Below, one piece after another: positions 12,371 to 25,959 of a DNA stretch of 64,000 nt (its first letter is position 1; each line of letters starts with the position of its first letter). Below the pieces are notes generated by a model, which was not told the origin of the DNA, made no database searches, and saw only the letters and a list, made by a program, of their open reading frames with translations. The stretch covers positions 1,873,501 through 1,937,500 of the forward strand of contig CM042011.1 in assembly GCA_023525715.1 (NCBI GenBank), read 5' to 3'. The DNA comes from Cichorium intybus (lineage: Eukaryota > Streptophyta > Magnoliopsida > Asterales > Asteraceae). The translations under genes and the position numbers were made by a program.

Positions 12371-12700
12371 ATCAGTCAACCCTAGCCACCAGCTACCTTG
12401 AACATTGTGCACAAACCGAAAACAATGAACGATGCCCAATACACCACCAAAAGTGTTTTGTACTTCATCGCATATTCTAGGTCGACTTCGAGCCTTGAGA
12501 TTACCTCTAGAAGGTTGCGTTTGGCAAGCAAAAGACCCGTGATGATCATCATCGACCTCTTGCACATGGGAGGGTCCGACCATCCAGGGAAACTGCAACG
12601 ACTACACCTCCAGAAGCGTCTTTTGGGATTTTGGTTAGTCTACGACGTGCAAATTGAAGCTTATGTAATGCAATCGCACATCACCATTTTTCTTCAAATG
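12371..12700 (-). pseudogene. GRF-type zinc-finger protein remnant
   Basis: On the minus strand the text reads TS*TNQNPKRRFWRCSRCSF..GWSDPPMCKRSMMIITGLL, then a predicted helix and a hydrophobic C-terminal segment (LLVVYWASFIVFGLCTMF) ending in a TAG. Plant GRF-finger proteins have this order: TSWT..NPGRRF..C, then W-D-PPMC, then a coiled coil and a single membrane segment. The stop at 12,640-12,642 replaces the usual Trp, and the first zinc ligands are not convincing. Such frames often travel with Mutator elements. It is decayed. Confidence 0.55.
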
Positions 12701-13400
12701 ATTTTTTCAAACAAATCACCTGTGAATATCTAAGATGTTGCAGAAGATCGAGTGTGAAAGATTTGATTTATCCGCATTAATATTCAGTTGAAAAGGAACC
12801 GAAAAGATTGATTTGTCCGCTCGTGAGGGGCACAAGACTTCTTTAACAGATGGGGGTTCACAATAATGGCATCAGGGACTCTCACTGAAAGGTTTATGTC
12901 ACTATAGTCTATAGAGACCACCAACGTGAAATTTAAAAACGTGGACCTGAAATGCAATTTCATGTAAACCAGATGGACCAAATCTGTAATTTACTGTAGA
13001 ACTTATATTCATTCATGTTTTTTCTGAAACATGTTTTAACCATATTTAAAATATTGGGTTTTTAAGTTTTTCTTAAATTTTTAAAAAGGTTTGCTTTTTT
13101 CAGTTTTACTCGTAAAAATATTTGTGAATGGTTTCCGAATTTGAATGTCTTCGTTAATTCACGGTTTTTTAATAAAAAAATGTTTTTATTAGAAAATATT
13201 ACATTGTAAAATCGCGGGAAGTTTTAGCAAATCAGATGATCATGTAGCGATAAATGGATTATTATACAAATAAAATATACGGAAATCAAATAAAATATGT
13301 TCTTTAAATACCCAATGACAAAGCCACCCATGCGTAAGTTAGCTGTGTGTACAATCATGACGCCCCTAACTGAATTACAAACCATGCATTAATATGGACC

Positions 13401-13406
13401 TATATA
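13401..13406 (+). promoter_or_regulatory. TATA box of the ORP gene
   Basis: TATATA is followed about 35 bp later by a CT-rich tract (13,439-13,475) of the kind often found at plant transcription starts. The leader to the ATG would be about 390 nt. A short leader intron from GT at 13,746 to AG at 13,826 is possible but unproven. Confidence 0.5.
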
Positions 13407-13826
13407 CCCTTTAATGCGCCTCTTGCTTAACCTACGCCTCCTCTTCTCGTCTTCTCTCTCCCTCTGACACAAACACTTTCTCTCACAGCACAAACACCCA
13501 AAAACACACACTAGTTTTACTTGCAACGACTGCTGCAGTGAAATTAATGGATCTCTTCTCTCCACTCATACATCTTTATCGTCGTTGTCTGCAAGCTTAA
13601 TTGCGCTGTACTGCTGCCTATATCTATTGCGTTTCTCTGATCTACATTTTACTGTACTACCCGTACTCTATGTCATTCCATCATCGCAAAATCTTCGGTT
13701 GCTCCGATCGGTGCTCCTCGTCATTGCTGTTCTTGCTCCGGACAGGTATCGTTTAGAGATCTCTATCTGTTGGTGTTGATTTCGTTGAAATTTGATTGAT
13801 TTTGTGGAAATTTGGTTGGGGAAAAG

Positions 13827-16800
13827 ATGAATCCGTTATGTTGTATTGCACCGGTGTCGATTGAGAAGGATCGGACGAATTCGCCGTCGTCTGTGGTGGT
13901 GAAATCGCAGTCTGAATGTCAGTTAGGGTTTGAGAGTTCGGCGAGGAGCGTGAGACCAGCGAGTTTTTCGGCGCAGGTTTCGTCCGTTGGTACTGAATCG
14001 GACAATGTGATTCATGAAGTGGATGATAGTGAGATTGAAGTGAGGGAAAAGGATTCTTCGGTCTCAAAATCGATGGTTTTTTGTGGGAATGGAGGTGGTT
14101 CTGTAGCTGGGATTTTGTATAAATGGGTGAACTACGGAAAGGGGTGGAGATCGAGATGGTTTACGTTGGAGGATGGGGTTTTGTCTTACTACAAGACTCA
14201 TGGACCAGATAAGATCGTGCTCAGTCCGGGAAGAGAGAAAGGGATTAAGGTCATCGGAGAGGAGTCAGTTAGGTATATGAGGAAATGCAGTAACGGGAGC
14301 AATCACAATCGTCTCGGTGCAAAACGTTGGAAACCATATGGAGAGATACATTTGAAGGTTTGAACTTTTATCTTACATCATTTGCTAATCTATATAGATC
14401 TTTTACTTCCATATATTAGTACTAGTGAAAAACTTAAGATCGCCTCAAAATCAATCCAAAATCCGGCAATAAATTAGTGTTCTTTTTGCATCCTAGCTAG
14501 TACAAGTGCTAGTTTGCAAAGAAAGGCAAAGTAGGAAGGGTAATGTAAGCATACCTGTTTGGATAAATTTTGCTCTATCATTGCTATCATTGGAACATTG
14601 ACAACAGGGCATTTGGTTAGGTGGCATTGTATTAATTTTGTTATTTGGACTTTTATGGAACCCCTCATGATTCTTTGTAGCCTTTAATCAGAATAGAAAT
14701 GGCATTTAGTTGATGGCTCTGTGCTCTCTGACCTCTGCAACAATTATTGTGTACCAAATGGCTAACATTTTCACATGACAAGTTATAATTTTTGACTTGA
14801 CTTGTTGAAGCTCATTTGCTCAATTTCTACTGTTACTTAAAAGGTTTTTTTTTTTATCACACAGGTCTCTTCTGTAAGGGCAAGTAAGTCAGACGACAAA
14901 AGATTATCTATATTCTCTGGAACAAAAACTCTTCATTTACGGTGCATATCTAGAGAGGACAGAGGGGCATGGATTGAGTCCCTTTTAGCAGCTAAAGATA
15001 AATTCCCAAGATTGTCTACAGGGGATCTTGGCCCTTCAGAAGACATGGTTATTTCAACAGAAAAACTAAGATCAAGATTATCTCAAGAAGGCATAACAGA
15101 GGAAGTAATAAAAGATTGTGAATCGATTATGTTAGGTGAAATTTCGGCCCTTCAAAACCAAATGAAGGCTCTTCAACTTAAACATATTGTTCTCCTAGAC
15201 ACATTAAGACAATTAGAGGTACCCTTTCCATCCTTTTTTTATAAATAAGAATTGGGTGTCAAAATTTTGTATTGATTTGTTAAGTGTGTGATTTACAGAC
15301 TGAGAAAATTGAGCTGGAAACAACTGTGGTTGATGAAACAAAAGAGCGGGATTCTTCATGTGGGCAAGATAGAAGATTCAGTGGTAAGCTAATCGTTAAG
15401 AGTTTGTTTGATATGATGGAATGGAATCACAGTTTAATGAAATGAGGACGATGAAATGGATCATCACATGTCTTTATCATGTTTGGTTGGCTTGAAGGAA
15501 TGAAATAATTCAAACATGTTTGTTACGCACAATTATAAAACCAAATGAAATTAAATTGATAAATAAAGAAATAATAATGTTCTTGATAAAATAAACTTTG
15601 ATCAAATAAATATATCACCGAAGAAACTACATATACACATATCTTATGTTGTTTGAAATGTATACTATATGTATTTGATTAATATCAGTGTACTATATTT
15701 CTTTATCTATAGTAGCAATGTACTTACATATCTTAACCTGAAACAGATTTCTATTCCATCATGTCTGAAGGAAGTGGAACCGATTCCGACGCAGACAACG
15801 AAAGCCAATACGGAGTAAACGTTGAATCCGATGAAGAAAACGGAGCCTTTTTTGACACAAATGAATTCATGTCATCAGATGTTTTAAGATGTGCATCTTA
15901 TCGAAGTCGAGACAAGACAGGAATCGCTTCCAATTCTTTATCAAATGACACAGACTCATTCCCATCTTCTCGGTTACGTGAGGCCGGAATGGAAATCAGT
16001 CTAATCCAATACCCTCACATAAAAAGAAGACACAGTTTACCGGATCCAAAAGAAAAAGAAAAACCAGTCGGGTTATGGTCCATCATTAAAGACAACATCG
16101 GAAAGGATCTTTCCGGTGTTTGTCTCCCTGTTTACTTTAATGAACCGCTCTCTTCTTTACAAAAATGCTTTGAGGATTTGGAGTATTCTTGTTTAGTTGA
16201 CCGGGCCTTGGAATGGGGAAAGCAGGTCAGGTAACTTTTAAGCTTTTCGACGTTGAGTTTCCGTTTTTGCCCTTTTGGAAGTGAATTGACTCGAACTTGT
16301 AATTGTAATCGTTCAGGGGAATGATTTGATGAGAATACTAAGCATTGCAGCTTTTGCTGTTTCGGGTTATGCATCAACCGAAGGTCGACAATGTAAACCT
16401 TTTAACCCTCTTTTGGGAGAGACCTATGAAGCAGATTATCCTGATAAAGGCCTACGTTTCTTTTCTGAAAAGGTAAACTTTCCTTGTTTTTTTTTTTCAC
16501 TTAAGTGACAGAAGAGTTATCATGTATTTGTAAAAATTTCAAAAAGATTCCAACCTACCCTGTTGATGTCATTCATATCAAAATGGTAAAAATGACGAAA
16601 ATATCATGTAATTTTATTTGGTCGTAAGCTCTTTAAATCCAATTACGTAGAAATCATTCCTTTGAGTTTGGGCATACACCGGATGATATTGGTTATCATC
16701 ATAAAATAGGAAATTAATTTTTTTTTTTTTTTTTTTTTTAAAGGAAATTATTGATGTGAAAGTTGAAGGTTATTGTAGTCAATTACAAAATCAATTTATG

Positions 16801-17924
16801 ACATTTCAAAAAACACCATCACGGTAAAGGTCATATTTTTTCATAGTCAGACTTTTAGAGTCTAAAAAAAGTATATGTTAATTTGTCGATACATACAACA
16901 CTTACATGATGAAAAGTAAGTAATTATTTTGTCGCTGTCTAGGTGAGTCACCACCCTATGATTGTAGCCTGTCACTGCGAGGGCAGAGGGTGGAAATTCT
17001 GGGCTGATTCAAACCTCAAAGGCAAATTTTGGGGCCGATCTATTCAACTCGATCCAGTAGGTGTCCTCACCCTACAATTCGAAGACGGCGAAACATTTCA
17101 ATGGTCAAAAGTCACCACCTCCATTTACAACATCATCCTCGGCAAAATCTACTGCGATCACTACGGCACAATGCGTATCAAAGGCAGTGGAAATTACTCC
17201 TGCAAACTCAAATTCAAAGAACAATCAATTATCGACCGAAACCCCCACCAAGTAACAAACATCAAACCAAACCTACTTTTACAAATCCGTCGTTTATCGG
17301 AATTTGAGATTGATTTTGAAATTTCAGGTTCATGGATTTGTGCACGATAATAGAACGGGGGAGAAGGTGGCGATGTTGATGGGGAAGTGGGATGAGGCGA
17401 TGTATTACGTGTTGGGGGATCCGACGGTGAAACCCAAGGGGTATGATCCGATGAGTGAGGCGGTGTTGTTGTGGGAGAGAGATAAGTCGGCTGTGAAGAC
17501 GCGGTATAATTTAACGCCGTTTGCGATTTCTTTGAATGAGATAACGCCGGGGTTAAGAGAGAGGCTGCCTCCGACTGACTCGAGACTTAGGCCAGATCAG
17601 CGCCACCTGGAAAACGGGGAGTATGAGCTGGCGAATTCAGAGAAACTTAGACTCGAGCAATTACAAAGACAGGTAATGTTTGACAATATTATTTTTTTAA
17701 TAATAAAAGTCCGTTATTGTTCATCATCGTTCATCGATTTGTGTGAATAGGCAAGGAAGCTGCAAGAAAGGGGATGGAGACCTCGGTGGTTTGAAAAGGA
17801 TGAAGATGGTTGTTTCCATTACGTGGGTGGATATTGGGAAACGAGAGAGAAGAAAGATTGGATTGGAATTCCGGATATATTTGGGCAGACTGGCGATGTT
17901 AATGTTATTGCAGAAGAAGAATGA
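13827..17924 (+). CDS. ORP1: Oxysterol-binding protein-related protein, ORP1 subfamily
   Basis: Eight exons can be joined with GT-AG introns and an unbroken frame of 810 codons: 13827-14357, 14865-15218, 15299-15383, 15747-16225, 16317-16472, 16943-17251, 17328-17672, 17751-17924 (TGA 17922-17924). The product starts MNPLCC, with an acidic linker and a PH domain at about 93-222 (VAGILYKWVNYGKGWRSRWF to the conserved W of GAWIESLL). A coiled coil covers about 265-310 and an acidic DFYSIMSEGSGTDSD linker follows. The sterol/lipid-binding domain spans about 420-790, with PFNPLLGETYE in exon 5 and the OSBP fingerprint, here EKVSHHPM rather than the usual VSHHPP, at the exon 5/6 junction. PH-containing plant ORPs are about 720-820 residues, so length fits. 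Known relatives bind sterols or phosphoinositides at membrane contacts. The ATG at 13827 is chosen because the frame upstream has no ATG. Exact paralogue (ORP1A-D) is not resolved. Confidence 0.93.
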
Positions 17925-18026
17925 TATCTATATCATATCATGTTTGTATTTTTCATGTAACAACAACAAGACTGTTTCTTGTTTGAGGCCAGGGTTGGGT
18001 AATGAGGTATATAATTCCTAAAAACA

Positions 18027-18032
18027 AATAAA
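18027..18032 (+). promoter_or_regulatory. Poly(A) signal of the ORP gene
   Basis: AATAAA lies 103 bp after the ORP stop codon, which is a normal distance for a plant polyadenylation signal. Assigned by position only. Confidence 0.4.
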
Positions 18033-18331
18033 ACGGAAAATCATGCTTATCGTTCTTCCTATTGTTATGCATTTCACACCAGGACTAAGTTTATGTTGTT
18101 TCATCTCGCATTGTACACATAAATTATTATATTTTATATTTGTTTGTTTGGAAAACATAACCATGCTTCCAAATATTTTGTTTAATATACACAATTACAA
18201 ATCTATGTTTTTCCAACCACAGAATATGTAGGTGTAGAATCATTATAGTTTTATCTAAAATCAAATTAAATAAAACCAATTTTCTTATATATTGTTTTTC
18301 TTTTTGCCGTTTCTATACTTGCATCTACAAG

Positions 18332-18370
<39 letters not shown>

Positions 18371-18842
18371 GAAACAGCTTTTTCAAATCATTGTTTTTCA
18401 ATGAGCATGTTAAGAGTATCTACAATACAAGTCTTCTTAGAAAAAAAATGATCCCAAAAAACTCATAGAAAATGAATTACTATTTTAGGAGCTTTTTCGA
18501 ATCTAAGCTTCTTAAACAGCTTGTAACTGTAATTTACCATGGTTAGAGACTATTACACAATCAGTCTAACATCAGCAAGCATGGGTGTCAAACACAGGAG
18601 GAATGAGTATGATTTAGTTGAAAAACTACAATTTTCAATTCAACTAAGAGCAATAAAAGAAAGGGGGAATTGTTGTAACTTTAGTAAAATGCAGAATAAA
18701 CCAATAAACCAAAAAAAAAAAAAAAAAAGACTAACAAGCCAAAAAAGAAGAAAAAAAAGACCATGTCAACAGACAATCCATGTACATAGCTACTTTCTAC
18801 TTGTTTCACCGTGAATTTATTTATTACTTATTTATTTAATTA
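18033..18842. other. Intergenic DNA with a long poly-T tract
   Basis: It contains an almost pure T-run at about 18,332-18,366 and an A-run near 18,712-18,728. No coding frame or complete element is seen. The T-run could be the tail of a retroposed sequence in reverse orientation, but no body or target duplication was found. Confidence 0.4.
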
Positions 18843-19984
<1,142 letters not shown>

Positions 19985-19987
19985 TTA

Positions 19988-20609
19988 GTGTATATTACGA
20001 ACTTTCACTATTTTGGTATCTTGCTCTAACTTTTTAATTTCTGGAAACACTTCACAAACATCTACAGATGTTTCTAAATAAGGTATCTTTGTTCTTATTA
20101 ATGAATTTATGAATTTGGACTTATAAAATAATGATTGATTATATGGATATTATAGTCGGTAATCTTCTAATACCAAGTATGTTAGGTTTGATCAAATTAT
20201 AATCGAAATTAATAATTAAGTTAATAGTTACAGTTTAAACATTTTGAATAATTAGTAATTTAATTAAACATGTTGACGGTGAATACAAAAAAAAAAACAT
20301 AACTTTCAAAATCCAGTGATGGTGGATTTTAGAGAGGGCAAAGGGTAAAATGGTTAAACACATTGGTGATGTTGGTTTTATTAAATTGAAAAAGATAATT
20401 GACCAAATTGTATCAGACACTTTCATATGAATTAATTGAAAAAAAGAGTTCTTATAAAGAGCCAAACCTAGGAGATTGAGATTTAAGTAATGTATATTAA
20501 CTAACTAAGGTACGAAAATGTTTTCTTACATGTGTGAAATTCTGAAATTTATATAATATATTTGCTCTATAACTTTGGATTTATGATGAAGATTCACTAA
20601 TTTTTCTTA
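19988..20609. other. AT-rich intergenic DNA
   Basis: No gene, RNA or complete element is recognised. A purine-rich patch occurs near 20,326-20,350. Confidence 0.5.
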
Positions 20610-20856
20610 GACAAAACTGCAAACTTGGTCCATGTGGTTTGTCAAAACTGTGGTTTTGGTCCAAAAACTTTTCAACTTGTATGGGACGTCCAAAATCAGA
20701 AATTTACCGTGATTTTGGTACCTGATGCATTTGAAAAGACTAAATTATCATTCTAATTTATTTTATCATTTTTTAATATCTATATTAATATTTTTTAATT
20801 AAAAAAGAAATGAAAACTACCCTTGCCACCTCCAATCTCTCTCACCGCTCTCCTTC

Positions 20857-20902
20857 ACACACACATACACACACACAACCACACACACACACACACACAT
20901 AC

Positions 20903-20962
<60 letters not shown>
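20857..20962. repeat. (CA)n then (CT)n microsatellite
   Basis: A run of CA units with short interruptions passes into about 28 CT units. A (GA)n tract of about 13 units follows at 21,321-21,347. Confidence 0.9.
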
Positions 20963-20964
<2 letters not shown>

Positions 20965-21318
20965 GCCAACCAGCTTGTATCTCTGTTCATATTCTCCGGT
21001 TAACTCCCAACCTCTACTTGTTTACTGTCCAAAAAATCAAGAACAAACCCATGTCTGCACTAAAAATCAAAATCTGATTTTTGGGATTGTAGGTTCAGAT
21101 TCAACACACATACACACATAACAAAACCCACCCATCACTAACCCCCTCTTCCACAACCGATCTTCTTCTTCACCCTCTAACGCCAAGACCAAATTCAATT
21201 CTCCTAGCTCCAATCACAATTGTCCACAGAACCATTTACTCAAATCGAGGCTGATTAGTGATGTGGTGAGCTTTCAAATTCTACCACATAACCATTTGAG
21301 TGACTGTTTCTAACAGAA

Positions 21319-21351
<33 letters not shown>

Positions 21352-22027
21352 CGGTGGTGGTGGGGGTTTCAAAATCGATCACTTTCTCCATCCCTATTTC
21401 CAATTCCAACACCAGTTTTTCTTTATCCACCCTTCATCGATGTTCAAATCGCAAAAGAAAAAAGAGTGGGATGGAACCAGTTAAGCATCGATTGAATGAG
21501 ACAGAGGGAACATGAGACGATGGTAAAAAATATGGTGGTGGCTGTGGTCGCCTGTGGCGGCTAGGGTTACGATGGTACAAAACTGTTAAGCATCAATTAA
21601 CCATCGATTGAAGGAAACAAATGGAAGATCCAGAGCCACCAAAGCCATCGGGTAGAAATCGTGAACCACCAAAGCCACCAAAGCCATCGGAGGAGTAGGT
21701 GGTGTTGGCCAACATAGAAGCTGCAGTGTCGGACCGGTGGTGGTCGTAGATACGGAGGGCTTAACCCGGCTGGGTGGATTGGGATGTTGAAGAAGGCGGG
21801 TTCGGTCCTTGTCGTTGGAGATGTGGATGTCGCCGGAGAAGAAGGTAAGGCACCTGGTAGAATGAGAGCAGCCGGATGGAAACGCCGATGGAAAGAACGA
21901 TGAGGAGAGAGAGTGTGCGTGTATGAGAGAGAGAGAGGGAGAAAAGAGGGACATTTATGTATTGGTGAGGTTCTTTTAATTTTAATTTTTTGATTTTTCA
22001 TTAAATCAGAAACCATATAATAAATTA

Positions 22028-22159
22028 GGGAATTGATATTTCCACTTACGAAATTTATTCGTCCACATGAAATATATGTTTTATTGATTTGTACGATAGC
22101 TGTAAATGTATTGTACATCATGTTGATGAATCAATTTCTCAAGTGGAAATATCACTTCC
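22028..22159. mobile_element. 132-bp MITE with a 10-bp target duplication
   Basis: Left end GGGAATTGATATTTCCACTT and right end AAGTGGAAATATCACTTCC form a terminal inverted repeat that extends over about 40 bp, so the element is nearly one hairpin. It is flanked by TAATAAATTA on both sides (22,018-22,027 and 22,160-22,169). A duplication of 9-11 bp points to the Mutator superfamily. Confidence 0.75.
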
Positions 22160-24244
22160 TAATAAATTAAGAAAAATGGAAAAAGAAAACATAAGGGATT
22201 AAGAAGCTTCCGTTTTCTTCTATCTTAGTCTATGTTTGATAACATCTTAATCTGAATGAAAGAAGCTTGCGTTTAATTTATAAAATTAATGGATCAGATC
22301 CTTTTAATGGGCCTTGGACCATTAAAAGAAGAGAAGAAGCTAAATGGGTTTTTTATGAAACTATTACAATTTTACTGTTGACCTAAATATGTCCCTCTCT
22401 CTATATTTTACGGTCGACACCCATCGGTACCTATCCATTCCCATCAAAGAAACATCCCGATAAAATAACAAAATCGCCGGCACTGAACCTCCTGCCGACG
22501 CCTTCGGCCGCCGGCGTCGGTCCCGAGCCAAAGCAGGTATTCTTTCTCTCTCTTTTTTGAACGATCACAACCTATCGACCTGCAACAACCGTCGCCGTCT
22601 TCATTCCGGTCGCCGTCTGCTCTTCTGGTCGCCGGCGCTTCTCGACATCAGGTATGCGTTTATGATTTTGTGCTTCATGATTTCTGAGTTTATCGCTAAC
22701 TATTCTCAGTTACGCATAAGCATTTTAGCACTATTTGTTTTTGTGTTTGGTTGTTTAGTGCTTCTTGATTTTTGATTTACGTTTGGTTATGAGTTCTGAT
22801 TTTAGGTTCTAATTCAGAAATGCTTATACTGAAATAATATGTTTTTTTATTGCTGATATAGAAAACATTGTTTAATGCTACTGCTAAATCAGAAATTTTC
22901 TTCATGCTGAAATGTGGTTTTAATGCAGAAAGTTATGTTTTTTATGCTGAAATGTGAGTATATATCAGGCTGAAATGGTTGTCTCCATGCTGAAATTGTG
23001 TTTTATATTGCTGTTGAATTCTTTGGTTCAAATCAGATTTTTCTTTGCTAATAATTGGTTTTATTATGCATAAAATTGTGTTTTTTATTACTGCACAGAA
23101 GGGTAAAATGGTATTTTTATATCGTTCAACATAGTTCATTCAAATATCCAACCAAACAACATCTTTTCATTCAGAGCCTCTTAATGGTTCAGATGCTACC
23201 AAACACAACCTTATCTGAAATTTCTTTACAAACCATTGCAATCGGTTGTAATATTCTTTCCCATGCAAATATTGTGTTTTTGTTTTCAAAATCTCAAAGA
23301 TTTACATCCATCACCGTCTCCTTCCCACTCAGATTTCTTCAATATACATTGGGTTTTAGGGTTTTTGAAGAAAAGATGATTGTGTTGCTACTAATTGATC
23401 TTCGCACATTCTCAGTGCTCCCTTGACAAAAAGGCCCTTCCCTCCTCCGTCATCAACCCTGTCTCTTCCTCCTCTCACCGCCGTACAAAGCACCATCATC
23501 GTCGAAGAGCCATAACACCACCACCGACGACGTCTCTCTTCCGTCACCAACCCCATCTGTAACTTCGTTCCCCGGAGACCCGATTACAGGTTTGTTCTTC
23601 TTGATCAATTCTTTTATGTTTCAGTTTCGGATTTCAATTTTTAGGTTCCCTGATTTGTTTTTTGTGTCATATTTAGGTCTTCGGTTTGTCGATTTCAAGT
23701 TTTAGGAATGTAATTTTCAGTTTTCGTTTCTGTTTTTTTTTTTTTTTCAATTTCAAGTTCAAGTTTAGGTTTAGGTTTGGTTTTGTTGATTTCCACCATG
23801 TTGGGTTTGGTTTGCTTCCATTTCTCCTTGAGTGACAGGTTGCTTGCGGTAATGTGTTTCTCTTTGTAAATGAGAGATTATTTTGTTTGGATATAAGTGA
23901 ATCGGGAGTCGGGACTGATGTTTTTCTTATTGTTTAAGGCAATCGATGATGATGAATTTATTGGGACCAAAATTGCAGTTTACTCTTTCTTATAGTCTAT
24001 GCAAATCAATGATGAATTATTTCAACTTTATTACCGTTCTTTTGTAATATCAGGACCAATATCGTCTTTTGCTGAAATGTTTTGGTTCCCGGTTAAAGCT
24101 CTTATAACATGATTATAGCCATTGTTTGTTTTAGGTGAAAAGAGGGCAGATTTAACAAACAAATGGGAATAAGAAATTGCCCCCAACAATGAAACTTCTA
24201 CAATGAAAGATTAATGCTACTGGAATCAAGGTAAGTATCGTCGT

Positions 24245-25959
24245 TGTTGTCGTCAAAACAACTCACTTGTAGTTGTCATGTCATTTAAGTCTTAATCCAA
24301 TTATTTACCTTATTATTTGACTATTAGACTTACGAGCAAGCATTACTCGATCATTTAATAGTATAGTTTTGGTAAGTAAATGTATCGAATTTCCACAGGG
24401 AGTTGTTAACTAACTTAGAGTTTGCAATTCTTAGTCAAACAGTTTAGAAGCGAGTTTTAGTGAAAACTCGTAAAACCAAGTTTTTGAATGTTTATAAAAG
24501 AGGTAAACTATTAAGATGCAATGGTCGTAATAACACAACAATAAGTATATGGTATGATCAAATAATAACAAAGGAAACTTTCACCTAGGATTTGTTGATT
24601 CATATAAACTTAGGTTGACTAGTTTTTTGATTATGTGCCATGAGTTTAAATAGGTTGCTTTAAGTGTAGGATCCTATGATCAATTCACCAATTCTAATGA
24701 CTTTTAAGTTATTATAGCACAATGGTCATGTAACTAAACAACTTATAATCATGAAATATTTATATAAGCTAGCATGCAAACATAGTCCATATCCTAATGG
24801 TCATAGCAATATGTTCAAACAATCAATGGTCATGAGTTGTAATTAAATGCGATATAAGTTTTATTTCACTAATCAAGTTCATAACTTAGACAACATTCCT
24901 AGTTAAATGGCCAATAACTAGTCCAATGATATATAATTGTCAATTATACATCATACAGTTCATATAATCAATAAGTTTAAATGTTCAATAAACCTTAATC
25001 ATATGAAGATGGTTATCAAGAATATAAACCCTAACCTCATTTAATATGTATAGCATGCAAGTAATATATCCTAACCAATGTTAAACTCGAATCAAGAACT
25101 AAATCAACACATGTTTATATTATTGAATCAATATCTCCTAGACAAAAGTTGCAGGGATTTAGCCTAGCATGGTATCAAATGTACAACAACAATATGAAAA
25201 AGACATGATAAAAGATACTAACCGGTTACAATCGATGAATCCTTGCTTATAATGAATATCTTAGCTCCTTCTTATTATGAAAATCACTCTCAATAACATG
25301 TAAAAATGATAAATACACGAAAATATATCTGAACTATAGTTTCCTTGATCTCTATGGTGTCTCTCTGGTGTGATGTTATTATTTTTTCAAAAGAAGAGGA
25401 GAAGGACTCAGTTTATAGTTGTTGTTCCAGATACCATTGCGTCGCGATCCACATAGGTCGCGTCGCGATCTTTTGCTCTTTTGTGCTGGCCACTATCCCG
25501 ATGAGTGGACTGTGGTTGGTGTAATGAGTATGCCTCCTGATCAGTGGAACGTGGTTGGTGGATCACATCGCGACCCCATAGAAGATCGGGTCGCGATCTG
25601 ATAGGGTCGAGATCTCTTCATCGTGTCGCAATCTTTTTGTCAGCAATCTGTCACCACCTTGTCAGCAGATCGGGTCGCGATCCTGAGTGAGATAGGGTCG
25701 CGATCTGGCTCCTGTTGGGCCTTTTCCTTTATTTTTCGCGCGTATGTCTCTATATTCAGTTCTTTTCTTCCCACAAGGCAATTACACTTCTTTTGTTCAC
25801 TTTTAAGCTTGTATTCAGCTCCTTCTTTATTCGCAAAGCCATTTTCTTTTGTTTTGGTAATTTTAGCGTATAAGTATCTTTTATCTTTAGATAATACCAA
25901 AAACACGTGTTTAAACACTCGATATTGTCTGAAATATATGTATAAATTAGGCAATATCA
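24245..25959 (-). repeat. 3' LTR of the Athila-like element
   Basis: A 1715-bp LTR, near-identical to 32,348-34,062. It contains a cluster of GGTCGCGATC-type palindromes at 25,437-25,700. An open frame of about 117 codons crosses this cluster in all three LTR copies, but it has no known motif and is treated as non-coding. Confidence 0.9.

Larger units (their letters stand above)
8842..13003 (+). mobile_element. Mutator-like DNA transposon, decayed, about 4.2 kb
   Basis: The left end (8842 onward, AGAGTAAATTGC then TGGTCCATGTGGTTT) is inverted at the right end (about 12,940-13,003, AAACCAGATGGACCA then AATTTACTGT), giving imperfect terminal inverted repeats of roughly 50-60 bp. A shared TATATTC lies next to both ends (8835-8841 and 13,004-13,010), but a clean 9-bp duplication is no longer visible. 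Inside are a Mutator transposase pseudogene (+ strand) and a GRF-finger remnant (- strand), plus (CT)n and (AT)n arrays. Coding content and terminal repeats agree on a MULE. Confidence 0.75.
20610..23985. mobile_element. Candidate Mutator-like element without transposase
   Basis: The left end reads GACAAAACTGCAAACTTGGTCC and the right end GGGACCAAAATTGCAGTTTACTC, which are inverted relatives over roughly 20 bp. TTTCTTA touches both outer sides (20,603-20,609 and 23,986-23,992). The CTGCAA..TTGGTCC end style is the same as in the two better-supported Mutator-like elements of this window. The interior has CA/CT/GA microsatellites, CG-rich leader-like sequence near 22,430-22,650 and T-rich intron-like sequence, but no protein I can name. 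The right terminal repeat is short, so this is a hypothesis. Confidence 0.35.

Noticed and set aside
18332..18366. Poly-T tract as the tail of a LINE or processed gene
   Set aside because: No LINE domain, gene body or target duplication was found next to it.
21586..22121. 122- and 174-codon minus-strand frames with Pro/Ser-rich text
   Set aside because: They overlap each other in different frames, cross the 132-bp MITE and simple repeats, and show no domain.
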